This document shows, one piece after another, positions 1 to 6,636 of a DNA stretch of 11,560 nucleotides. Source of the stretch: Spiro-02 sp964465155 (GTDB lineage: Bacteria > Spirochaetota > Spirochaetia > Sphaerochaetales > Sphaerochaetaceae); NCBI GenBank assembly GCA_964465155.1, contig CAYXIH010000062.1, positions 1-11,560 on the forward strand. Direction: 5' to 3'. Each line of letters begins with the position of its first letter. The first letter of the stretch is position 1. The position numbers and the translations under genes are program-made. The notes under the pieces are model-generated. The model had not been told where the DNA came from and did not search any database. It worked only from the letters and a program-made list of their open reading frames with translations.

Positions 1-1094
1 TAGTCATAGACCAAGCCGCCATCCGAACAAATGGGGACATAGATGCCAGTCTCATGGAAATATTCATCACGGGCTTTGGCAACCTCAATGAGTGCAGTTG
101 CCTGCCCTCTTCCGATCCCCTTGGTTTCGCGGGTGATGCAAATCGAGCCACCGCCAATGCCCACCTTGATGAAGTCTGCCCCTGCATCCGCTAGGAAGCG
201 AAAGCCATCTGCATCCACGATATTGCCAGCTCCGACCTTCACGGAATCACCATAGGTCTTGCGAACCCATGCAAGTGTCTGCTTCTGCCATTCGGAAAAG
301 CCCTCGGAAGAGTCAATGCACAACACATCTGCACCGGCAGCAACCAAGGCAGGTACCCGCTGCTGATAGTCACGGGTGTTGATGCCAGCTCCCACGACAT
401 AGCGCTTGTGGGAATCCAACAGTTCACAAGGGTTCTCCTTATGGCTGTCATAGTCCTTGCGGAAGACAAAATACTTGAGACGTCCCTCGGAATCGACAAC
501 GGGCAACGAGTTGAGCTTGTGCTCCCAGATGATGTCGTTTGCCTCCGAGAGTGTCACGCCATCATGTGCAAGCACCAACTTGTCCAGTGGTGTCATGAAC
601 TGGGAGACCAACGTTGCAGGATCCATCCGGCTGGGACGGTAGTCACGGCTGGTGACGACGCCCAGCAGGCGTCCTGCATGGGACCCGTCTTCGGTCACAG
701 CAATGGTAGAGTGGCCTGTCCGTTCCTTCAGTGCCATGACGTCCGCCATGGTCTGGTCAGGACGGATATTGGCGTCACTGGGGACAAACCCAGCCTTGAA
801 GGCTTTTACACGGGAGACCATGGCAGCCTCATCCTCGATGGACTGTGACCCATAGATAAAGGAACACCCACCCTCACGGGCAAGTGCCTCCGCCATCCGC
901 TCACCGCTCACCGACTGCATGATCGCACTGACCATGGGGATATTGAGGGTGATGGGACTCGTTTCACCAGCTTTGAAACGGACCAGCGGCGTCTTGAGGC
1001 TGACATTCGAAGGGATGCAGGATTCCGAGGAATATCCAGGTACCAGCAGATATTCGCTGAATGTATGTGACGGCTCCTCATAGTATTTGGCCAT
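1..1094 (-). CDS. guaB: IMP dehydrogenase, Tritrichomonas-type, 3' end outside window
   Basis: Converts IMP to XMP with NAD+, the committed step of GMP synthesis, in the cytoplasm. The frame is open from the ATG at 1092-1094 to the window edge, giving 364 residues without a stop; family members are about 500, so roughly the last quarter is missing. A strong ribosome site (AGGAGGA, minus strand of 1101-1107) fixes the start. Seen: N-terminal barrel part, a CBS-pair insert at about residues 100-225, the NAD-site segment with Asp261-Ser262-Ser263, and the catalytic loop GIGGGSICITRE with nucleophile Cys319. The opening MAKYYEEPSHTFSEYLLVPG and the tail KGIGRGQATA resemble the T. foetus enzyme as I remember it, not the usual bacterial GIGPGSICTTR form. 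Arg241 and Trp269, which hold the NAD adenine in the T. foetus enzyme, are both present at the same numbers. The Arg-Tyr catalytic flap would lie outside the window. Identification is very secure; the subfamily assignment is from memory. Confidence 0.96.
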   Translation of the reverse strand, partial: MAKYYEEPSHTFSEYLLVPGYSSESCIPSNVSLKTPLVRFKAGETSPITLNIPMVSAIMQSVSGERMAEALAREGGCSFIYGSQSIEDEAAMVSRVKAFKAGFVPSDANIRPDQTMADVMALKERTGHSTIAVTEDGSHAGRLLGVVTSRDYRPSRMDPATLVSQFMTPLDKLVLAHDGVTLSEANDIIWEHKLNSLPVVDSEGRLKYFVFRKDYDSHKENPCELLDSHKRYVVGAGINTRDYQQRVPALVAAGADVLCIDSSEGFSEWQKQTLAWVRKTYGDSVKVGAGNIVDADGFRFLADAGADFIKVGIGGGSICITRETKGIGRGQATALIEVAKARDEYFHETGIYVPICSDGGLVYD

Positions 1095-1118
1095 GATCGT
1101 TCCTCCTGGGATGTGGTG

Positions 1119-1146
1119 GGTTCGTGATTGAACAGCATCATGAACC
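1119..1146. promoter_or_regulatory. Inverted repeat in guaB upstream region
   Basis: Arms GGTTCGTGAT (1119-1128) and ATCATGAACC (1137-1146) are complementary at 9 of 10 positions, separated by 8 bases. It lies between the guaB start and the preceding gene. The outer arm overlaps the -10 of a weak candidate promoter, so it could be an operator for guaB or a leader hairpin. No T-run follows on the minus strand, so it is not a terminator. Function is inferred only. Confidence 0.35.
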
Positions 1147-1165
1147 ATCATAGGAGAAATTGCAA
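1137..1165 (-). promoter_or_regulatory. Weak candidate promoter for guaB
   Basis: On the minus strand TTGCAA (1160-1165) and CATGAT (1137-1142) are separated by 17 bases, each matching the sigma-70 consensus at 4 of 6 positions. An overlapping TATGAT (1147-1152) is a better -10 but lacks a good -35. The gap to the upstream diguanylate cyclase gene is only 87 bp, so readthrough from that gene is an alternative source of guaB transcript. Confidence 0.25.
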
Positions 1166-1181
1166 TGGGTTGCTACAATTA

Positions 1182-2861
1182 CTATTGCTTGCGCGCTGAC
1201 TTCATCTGGGCCTTGTTGGCATACATTGCATCATCGGCGCGCACCAGCACCTCAGTCAAGGAAGTGGATGATCCTGGGATATACAACGCTGAGCCGACGG
1301 CGGCACTCACCCGTTCGTCATTGTAGTCGGAGAAACAATTCTGCAATTGCTTGGTCAACGCCGACAACTTGCTGGGGGTGCATCTATACACAAAAGCAAC
1401 AAATTCATCACCACCGATTCTGAAGCAGGTCGAGGAGGGAGGCACCTGTTCCTTCAATTTCATGCTGAAGCGCTTGAGCAAGTGGTCACCACTTTCATGA
1501 CCGAACATGTCATTCGTCTCCTTGAGGTTGTTCACATCAAGCATGAAGACTCCCATGGGCTCATGTACCGACAATAAAATCTCCAACAACTGCTCTTCAT
1601 ACCGGGTACGGTTTCCCAGCCCTGTCAGGGAATCGGTATAGGCCAGATCCATCAGCATCCGCTGACGCAGCTGGTCCTTTCCGCTTGAGGTAACTTCCCG
1701 CAGTGCTCCATACAGGAAAATGATACCCGCTATGCCCATGCCAAAGTGCAGCACGGAAGCTCCTGGAAGCAGGATTCCCAGCAACATCAGCATTTCCTCT
1801 GCGACAACGCTCAGCAAGAGGACTGACACAGCCAGTACGAATGTGAGATATCGCCTGTTTCCCTTCACCAAGTGGACAATGGCAACTACGAACATGGCAA
1901 GGAGGAAACAGACCAACATCCCTCCCCCAAGGGGCAACATGTCAAGGTAGAGCGTCAGGCCACAGAACTGGACGATTCCAATGATGCAGTAGGTTACCGG
2001 GAAGAGATATGAAAGTGTCATCAGCACACGGCCAGATTTCCCTTTGTCGCAGGTAACCTTGTAATACCATGCCAGGATTACCGGCAGCATATACAAGGCA
2101 AGGTTGCTCAAGTCCATGGGGATCTGCGGGTTGCGGAAAAAGACAAACTTGCTCTTGGCCTGGGTGAACACCCAGACTCCCAACAGTATTTCAATCAATG
2201 CAAAGGAGACAAGGCTCGAACAGTGTTCGTTCTTCCGTAGGAACAACGAACTGATGAGACAGATGAGGCCGATGAGGATAAAGGAATATCCAAAGAAGAG
2301 TGATGGAACCTCACCATGCATCTGATACAGATAGGCTGAGAGCGGAGAGCCCAGCAACGGTGCATGGAAGGTCTGGCTCAGGGGATTGGTAGAGTGGTAG
2401 TTCACCTCGATTGTCAGCATTTTGCCTGGATAGCTTTGGGGTAGCGTTATGAAATGGGGCATCATGCCACCCATGGGTACGATCTTCCAGTGCATCTCGT
2501 CATCGTTGTAACTGTACAAGAGCACTCCATCCAGATACACGGACACCTCAGACATTCCCGAGCGCACCGATAGGTTGCGGCCAGATACTTCCGTTCCTGT
2601 CGGGAGAATGGTAGTCAGTGTCACGCAAGAGTCCTTGGGGGTAGTATTCAGACGCAGGGGAAGCTGTTGCCCAACCATGGGTTCGGAGTCCCCCACCTGC
2701 ACTGTCCACCCAGAATCTAATACCATGTAGTCATGATCATCTATGGGTTGCACGTTGAGCTGCGAGCTCATGTAGATACACACTGCTGTGATGACACCGA
2801 CAATGATGAACAAAAGAGAAACCGCATAGGTACCAACTCTTGATTTTTTCGTATTAATCAT
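1182..2861 (-). CDS. Seven-helix membrane diguanylate cyclase (GGDEF)
   Basis: Predicted to make cyclic di-GMP from two GTP on the inner face of the membrane in response to an extracytoplasmic signal. Numbered from the ATG at 2861 (559 aa): an N-terminal membrane helix at about 12-32, an extracytoplasmic beta-rich domain at about 35-185 with a jelly-roll-like stretch (SEVSVYLDGVLLYSY), seven hydrophobic helices between about 186 and 388 as in 7TMR-DISM receptors, then a GGDEF domain. The catalytic motif RIGGDEF is intact (GGDEF at 483-487), as are LTGLGNR and the metal-site LDVNNLK. The inhibitory RxxD site, expected five residues before GGDEF, reads PPSS, so feedback by product through that site should be absent. 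An in-frame ATG at 2897 is possible, but it overlaps an extended -10 and has no ribosome site, whereas the 2861 start follows AGGAG (2865-2869), although at only 3 bases. Same strand as guaB, 87 bp away. The ligand is unknown. Confidence 0.9.
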   Translation of the reverse strand: MINTKKSRVGTYAVSLLFIIVGVITAVCIYMSSQLNVQPIDDHDYMVLDSGWTVQVGDSEPMVGQQLPLRLNTTPKDSCVTLTTILPTGTEVSGRNLSVRSGMSEVSVYLDGVLLYSYNDDEMHWKIVPMGGMMPHFITLPQSYPGKMLTIEVNYHSTNPLSQTFHAPLLGSPLSAYLYQMHGEVPSLFFGYSFILIGLICLISSLFLRKNEHCSSLVSFALIEILLGVWVFTQAKSKFVFFRNPQIPMDLSNLALYMLPVILAWYYKVTCDKGKSGRVLMTLSYLFPVTYCIIGIVQFCGLTLYLDMLPLGGGMLVCFLLAMFVVAIVHLVKGNRRYLTFVLAVSVLLLSVVAEEMLMLLGILLPGASVLHFGMGIAGIIFLYGALREVTSSGKDQLRQRMLMDLAYTDSLTGLGNRTRYEEQLLEILLSVHEPMGVFMLDVNNLKETNDMFGHESGDHLLKRFSMKLKEQVPPSSTCFRIGGDEFVAFVYRCTPSKLSALTKQLQNCFSDYNDERVSAAVGSALYIPGSSTSLTEVLVRADDAMYANKAQMKSARKQ

Positions 2862-2892
2862 ACGCTCCTGAACTCTGCTGCCTAATGAAAAC

Positions 2893-2921
2893 ATCATAGC
2901 AGATTCTTGTTGAAACTTAAA
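2893..2921 (-). promoter_or_regulatory. Candidate extended -10 promoter for the GGDEF gene
   Basis: The minus strand reads TGCTATGAT (2893-2901), a TGn extended -10 with a 5 of 6 match to TATAAT. A poor -35 (TTTAAG, 2916-2921) sits 17 bases upstream, as expected when an extended -10 compensates. Transcription would begin near 2886, about 25 bases before the ATG at 2861. This supports that start over the ATG at 2897, which would fall inside the -10. Confidence 0.45.
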
Positions 2922-2968
2922 TGAAATACGTCAAAAAACAGGATTCTGAGCATTATATTTGATCAAGA

Positions 2969-4831
2969 TTACCGTATACCTACCAACAACAAGCTCTGCT
3001 GGGGCTCAAGGACCACAGTCACATCCCCGCTACCACCGAGCAGCACCTCGTTGTCCGACTGCACCGGATGCAATTCACGGAGATTCAGGACACCGGCGTC
3101 AAAGCACAACGAACGTTTCGTATCAGCTTTGTTGAGTACCAACACCACTGCATCATGGGCATCATACCGTGCGAAGACCAGTGTCTGCTCGTCGCTGTGG
3201 AGGATTCTCCAAGCACCGAATCCCAAGCTGCTGTGCTCCTTGCGCAATTGCCCCAACTCCACATAGAGATCCCAGAAACGACGGTCCCACTGATGTGTAT
3301 CCCATTGCATGGGGTACCTGGCACCCTCCATGGTCCCTATCTCCCCTTTGAGTCCCACTTCATCGCCATAGTAGATATTGGGCATGCCAGGAAGCATATA
3401 CAGCAACATCACGACACCTCGGTAGCGCTGCCAGTTCTCCACCATGTGGTTGTCATGCAGACGTGGTGTATCATGGCTGTCGATGAGGTTGAACTGGCAG
3501 TACAACAGCTGAGGCAACATGGAAGAAAGCTGTTGTCCAAGAGCCCGGGCCAGGTCGGTTCCCCCAAACGGTTGTCCAGGCACTGGGTAGTGACCCCACC
3601 CAGGAAGTTCGAAACGGTCGGTCTCACCCATCCACCTGCGCAGCAGCCGAGACGAGCCATAATAGTTCATCACGGCATCCCATTCGTCGCCACCCAAGTG
3701 GTCGGTTCCGTCAATCCAGTCCTCGGCGAGGATGTAGGCATCCTCCTTGGTCTCCTTGACGGCTTGGCGGACTTCCCGCCAGATCTCATGGCAGAACTGG
3801 TCCTTGCCAAAACGACCCACCACGTCCGCGACATCCAACCGCCAACCATCCTGGACAAACGGGGGCTGCAGGAATTTCCTGAGCACGCTCTCCTTGTCCT
3901 TGTAGATCAGGCTGCGCAGGCGCTCGCTTCCATAGTTGAGCTGCGGAAGTGTCGGTACCCCTTCCCAGTACTCGAATGAGTCATCATCCTTCCTATAATA
4001 GTACGAAGCCTCCGGGCTGTTGGGATCTGCCTGTGCAGCAACAAACCAAGGATGGTCGGTCCCCGTATGGTTGATGGAGATATCCACCACCACCTTGATG
4101 CCATTCGCATGCATGACCTCTATGAGATGGGCCAACGCTGCATCACCTCCCAGCTTGGGGTCCACATGGAAGAAATCACAACAGTCGTAGCGGTGGGTGG
4201 TACGCGACACTCCGATTGGGTTGAGATAGAGCACCGTCACACCCAATTGCTTGAAATGAGTGACACTCTGCGCTATCCCTTCCAAGTCTCCGTTATAGAA
4301 ATCCAGGCATCTACCATGCTCAAAGTCCAAGGGAGCGTGGTCCCATGGCATGACCTGCACCGTCCCACCGTCAAAATCATATTCGCCAGGGGTTGCACCC
4401 ACATCAGGATTCCCGTTCTTGAATCGGTCGGGGTATATCTGATAGCAAATGCCATCGGCCACCCACATCGGAGCCTTGAGGTCGCCAAGCAACGTGAAGC
4501 AGAGGTTTCTCGGTGGTGGATACGCACCCACTCCGTCCGTTCCATAATAATAGACATGCTCTCCGTCCTGGAGCTCGAACCACCACTGCAGTGGTTCGGC
4601 GACAGGCATCCGCACCGTGGCGCAAAAAACCTGCGCTTGTTCATTGTGGTGCATGTCTGTCTTTGCAACACGGCCCAATGCGACGGTGCACAACAGCACG
4701 TGCCGTACCGAAGATGTTGCGGGTACTTGGATGGATATTGAAACCGGCTCCCCAAACTTGGGCGCCAGAGGCCTGACATACTGCGATGATATCTGAGAAT
4801 CGACATACTGCATCCAAACTGGTGTTTCCAT
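2969..4831 (-). CDS. GH13 alpha-glycosidase, neopullulanase/cyclomaltodextrinase-like
   Basis: Retaining alpha-amylase-family hydrolase of 620 aa, predicted to cleave alpha-1,4 (perhaps also alpha-1,6) bonds in imported malto-oligosaccharides or cyclodextrins in the cytoplasm, since no signal peptide is visible. The N-terminal ~115 residues form a beta-rich domain like CBM34, followed by the barrel from about residue 120 (VADGICYQIYPDRFKNG). The conserved GH13 regions are all present: region I DISINH (250-255), region V LPQLN (295-299), region II GWRLDVADVV with nucleophile Asp333, region III AEDW with acid/base Glu370, and region IV DSHD with Asp454. The N-domain plus LPQLN (compare MPKLN) points to the GH13_20 group; a MalZ-like maltodextrin glucosidase is the main alternative. 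The start follows a GAGGGG ribosome site with 7-base spacing. It is divergent from the ABC operon and probably co-regulated with it. Confidence 0.93.
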   Translation of the reverse strand: METPVWMQYVDSQISSQYVRPLAPKFGEPVSISIQVPATSSVRHVLLCTVALGRVAKTDMHHNEQAQVFCATVRMPVAEPLQWWFELQDGEHVYYYGTDGVGAYPPPRNLCFTLLGDLKAPMWVADGICYQIYPDRFKNGNPDVGATPGEYDFDGGTVQVMPWDHAPLDFEHGRCLDFYNGDLEGIAQSVTHFKQLGVTVLYLNPIGVSRTTHRYDCCDFFHVDPKLGGDAALAHLIEVMHANGIKVVVDISINHTGTDHPWFVAAQADPNSPEASYYYRKDDDSFEYWEGVPTLPQLNYGSERLRSLIYKDKESVLRKFLQPPFVQDGWRLDVADVVGRFGKDQFCHEIWREVRQAVKETKEDAYILAEDWIDGTDHLGGDEWDAVMNYYGSSRLLRRWMGETDRFELPGWGHYPVPGQPFGGTDLARALGQQLSSMLPQLLYCQFNLIDSHDTPRLHDNHMVENWQRYRGVVMLLYMLPGMPNIYYGDEVGLKGEIGTMEGARYPMQWDTHQWDRRFWDLYVELGQLRKEHSSLGFGAWRILHSDEQTLVFARYDAHDAVVLVLNKADTKRSLCFDAGVLNLRELHPVQSDNEVLLGGSGDVTVVLEPQQSLLLVGIR

Positions 4832-4907
4832 GGTGGTTCCCCTCGTTCAAAACTTGTCCGCTATTGTTTCCATATGTATATTACGGACATGTGGCTGATT
4901 CAGATGA

Positions 4908-4936
4908 AGCATACTTCCAACCGACACAGGATGCAA
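4908..4936 (-). promoter_or_regulatory. Candidate promoter for the GH13 gene
   Basis: On the minus strand TTGCAT (4931-4936) and TATGCT (4908-4913) are separated by exactly 17 bases. The matches to consensus are modest (3 of 6 and 4 of 6). Transcription would start near 4901, giving a leader of about 70 bases. A TAATAT further downstream (around 4880) is a possible alternative -10 without a good -35. Confidence 0.3.
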
Positions 4937-4946
4937 ACAGCCTGTG
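4925..4946. promoter_or_regulatory. Inverted repeat around the GH13 promoter -35
   Basis: CACAGG (4925-4930) and CCTGTG (4941-4946) are perfect inverted arms spaced by 10 bases, and they bracket the candidate -35 hexamer of the GH13 promoter. The geometry suits an operator, but six-base arms can occur by chance. The sequence differs from the ACCGGT repeat near the other promoter, so if real it would bind a different protein. Confidence 0.25.
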
Positions 4947-4980
4947 AAAAAAAGACATGGAAAAAAAGATAAAAAGTTTT
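4947..4980. promoter_or_regulatory. A-tract cluster upstream of the operon promoter
   Basis: Runs of A at 4947-4953, 4961-4967 and 4971-4975, followed by TTTT at 4977-4980, lie immediately upstream of the -35 hexamer at 4983. Their centres are about 14 and 9 bases apart, close to helical phasing. Such A-tracts act as UP elements for the RNA polymerase alpha subunit or bend DNA; here they would strengthen the rightward promoter. Confidence 0.45.
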
Positions 4981-4982
4981 TG

Positions 4983-5011
4983 TTGACCGGTTTAGAAAAC
5001 CGGTTTAGTAT
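4983..5011 (+). promoter_or_regulatory. Sigma-70 promoter of the maltodextrin ABC operon
   Basis: TTGACC (4983-4988) and TAGTAT (5006-5011) are separated by 17 bases, with 5 of 6 and 4 of 6 consensus matches. A-tracts lie directly upstream and an inverted repeat occupies the spacer. Transcription would start near 5018, leaving a leader of about 170 bases before the binding-protein ATG at 5188. Confidence 0.6.
4986..5006. promoter_or_regulatory. Probable LacI-family operator within the promoter
   Basis: ACCGGTTTAGAAAACCGGT (4986-5004) is a perfect inverted repeat with 8-base arms and a 3-base centre. Nested in its right half is the 10-base palindrome AAACCGGTTT (4997-5006) with a central CG, the classic LacI/GalR-family core. 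The same CCGGTTTAG also appears twice as a direct repeat, 13 bases apart. It overlaps the end of the -35, the whole spacer and the first base of the -10, so a bound repressor would block polymerase. The operon encodes its own LacI-type protein, the obvious candidate binder. Binding is inferred. Confidence 0.6.
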
Positions 5012-5072
5012 CATAATCACGGTGGAAGTGACCAGGATTCTCTTCCACAAGGTTCGTTTTCTTGGGCAACGG

Positions 5073-5089
5073 ATGCCCCGTCGGGGCAT
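5073..5089 (+). promoter_or_regulatory. Tight hairpin in the binding-protein leader
   Basis: ATGCCCC (5073-5079) pairs perfectly with GGGGCAT (5083-5089) around a GTC loop. A weaker hairpin (TGGAA/TTCCA, 5128-5142) follows. Neither has a T-run after it, so they are not terminators; they could protect the 5' end of the mRNA or modulate translation. The ribosome site AAAGGAGA at 5175-5182 is outside both. Confidence 0.35.
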
Positions 5090-5187
5090 GTATCGCGGAA
5101 TATGGGGATGATCGGACTGGTTCGGGGTGGAACGGAATTCCAACGGACGGGAACAGTAGCCGATTTTCCCAGTGAAAGGAGACACAC

Positions 5188-6549
5188 ATGAAAAAGACCA
5201 TGAGCATCGTTCTCATCGTCCTGTTGGCTGTCACCGGTTCCCTGTTCGCACAGGGCGCATCGGACAGTGCCGCGGCAGCGAAGCCGGAAGTATACTTCCT
5301 CAACTTCAAGCCAGAAGTAGCAGACATCTACACGCAGAAAATCGCTCCTGCATTCGAAGAAGAGACCGGCATCAAGCTGAAGGTCGTCACTGCCGCTTCC
5401 GGCACCTACGCCCAGACGCTCAAGAGCGAGATGGCCAAGAGCAATCCTCCCGCCATCTTCCAGACCAATGGTCCTGTCGGCCTTGCAGCTGACAAGAGCA
5501 ATGCAGCCGACCTGGTCGGCACCTCCTTCTACCAGCTCCTTGGCGACAAGAGCATGGCTCTGACCGATGGTGCAAAGGTCCTGGCAGTTCCCTATGCCGT
5601 TGAAGGCTATGGTATCATCTACAACGATGCGATCATGCAGAAGTATTTTGCACTGTCCAACAAGGCAACCAAGATCAACAGCGTGGACGAGATCACCAAC
5701 TTCGACATCCTCGAAGATGTCGTAGAGGACATGACCAAGAACAAGGCAGCACTGGGAATCTCCGGTGTATTCGCTTCCACCTCTATGTCAGCCGGAAACC
5801 AGTGGAGATGGCAGACACACCTCGTGAACGTTCCCCTCTACTATGAATTCGCAGAGAAGACTGGCTATACCGACGTTGTCCTGGCTGGCTTGGCCTCCTC
5901 GACGATCGACTTCGAGTATGGCGACAACTTCAAGGACCTGTTTGACCTCTACATCGAGAACAGCACCACCGCACCTGGCCTCCTCGGAGCCAAGAGCGTC
6001 GACGACTCCATGGCTGAGTTTGCACTTGGCAAGTGTGCCATGGTACAGAACGGCAACTGGGCTGCTGGCCAGATCCTGGGCGTCAAGGGCAACGTTGTTG
6101 CTGCAGACGACATCAAGTACCTTCCCCTGTACATGGACATCGACGGCGAAAGCGCCCGTGGCCTGTGCATCGGTACTGAAAACTACCTCTGCATCAACTC
6201 CAACATCTCTGCAGCCGACCAGGCAAACGCAGACAAGTTCCTGACATGGCTCTTCTCCTCCGCAAAGGGCAAGAAGTTCGTCACCGAGGACCTTGGATTC
6301 ATCACTCCGTTCAACTCCTTCACCGACAAGGAACTCCCCTCAGACCCATTGGCTCGCCAGGTCTCGATGTGGATGAACAAGCCCGGCATCTCCTCCATTC
6401 CTTGGGCATTCGCTGCAATTCCTTCCGAAGAGTGGAAGAACCAGTTCGGTTCCGCACTGCTGCAGTATGCACAGGGCAAGATGGATTGGGATAAGGTTGA
6501 GAAGGTAGCGGTCGACAGCTGGAAGACCGAGTACAAGCTCACTCACTAA
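5188..6549 (+). CDS. ABC transporter sugar-binding protein (MalE-like)
   Basis: Extracytoplasmic solute-binding protein of the SBP_bac_1/MalE type, 453 aa, expected to capture malto-oligosaccharides for the CUT1 permeases encoded next. It has a clear signal peptide (MKK, hydrophobic core at 5-20, likely cleavage after Ala21-Gln22-Gly23) without a cysteine, so it should be a soluble periplasmic protein and not a lipoprotein. Mature features include the family-typical NGNWAAGQI segment after FALGKCAMV at about 278-298, and several aromatic residues (GNQWRWQ near 207-213) of the sort that stack on sugars. The start follows AAAGGAGA with good spacing. Codon use looks strongly biased toward C-ending and AAG codons, fitting high expression. 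It has its own promoter and operator upstream and a terminator hairpin directly after it. The substrate is inferred from the GH13, MalQ and LacI neighbours; another alpha-glucoside is possible. Confidence 0.93.
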   Translation: MKKTMSIVLIVLLAVTGSLFAQGASDSAAAAKPEVYFLNFKPEVADIYTQKIAPAFEEETGIKLKVVTAASGTYAQTLKSEMAKSNPPAIFQTNGPVGLAADKSNAADLVGTSFYQLLGDKSMALTDGAKVLAVPYAVEGYGIIYNDAIMQKYFALSNKATKINSVDEITNFDILEDVVEDMTKNKAALGISGVFASTSMSAGNQWRWQTHLVNVPLYYEFAEKTGYTDVVLAGLASSTIDFEYGDNFKDLFDLYIENSTTAPGLLGAKSVDDSMAEFALGKCAMVQNGNWAAGQILGVKGNVVAADDIKYLPLYMDIDGESARGLCIGTENYLCINSNISAADQANADKFLTWLFSSAKGKKFVTEDLGFITPFNSFTDKELPSDPLARQVSMWMNKPGISSIPWAFAAIPSEEWKNQFGSALLQYAQGKMDWDKVEKVAVDSWKTEYKLTH

Positions 6550-6572
6550 GCGAGGCTCCTGTCTCTCGTGAC

Positions 6573-6610
6573 AATGCCGTCCTGCCCACGGGCGGGACGG
6601 CATTTCTTTT
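6573..6610 (+). terminator. Intra-operon rho-independent terminator/attenuator
   Basis: A 14-bp stem (6573-6586 with 6591-6604, one G-U pair) closes on a CACG loop and runs into TTTCTTTT. It begins 24 bases after the binding-protein stop and ends before the first permease gene. The stem is GC-rich and should terminate most transcripts, with readthrough supplying the permeases. In binding-protein operons such hairpins also protect the upstream mRNA from 3' decay. No separate promoter for the permeases fits in the 26 bases between the hairpin and their start. Confidence 0.88.
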
Positions 6611-6636
6611 GAAACAAACACTAACGGGTGGTATCC

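Larger units (their letters stand above)
4832..5187. other. Divergent intergenic regulatory region
   Basis: These 356 bp separate the leftward GH13 gene from the rightward ABC operon and contain no convincing gene. From left to right they hold the GH13 ribosome site, a candidate GH13 promoter with an overlapping inverted repeat, three A-tracts, the operon promoter with a perfect inverted repeat, and a leader of about 170 bases with a tight hairpin. A 112-codon minus-strand frame crossing it (4847-5185) is rich in Arg, Pro and Ser, has no recognisable motif and would cover the promoters, so it is not called. Confidence 0.85.

Noticed and set aside
2898..2968. Possible terminator for the GH13 transcript
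   Set aside because: There is a run of six T on the minus strand (2935-2940) but only a 3-4 bp stem in front of it, too weak to call.
3068..3979. 303-codon plus-strand open frame opposite the GH13 gene
   Set aside because: The GH13 catalytic regions on the other strand are unambiguous; the plus-strand product has no recognisable motif or ribosome site.
4925..4946. CRP-type binding site
   Set aside because: The arms are CACAGG/CCTGTG with a 10-base gap, whereas CRP sites are TGTGA-N6-TCACA; orientation and spacing do not fit.
4847..5185. 112-codon minus-strand open frame in the divergent region
   Set aside because: It would cover both promoters and the operator and lacks family features; only low-complexity basic and Pro/Ser content is seen.
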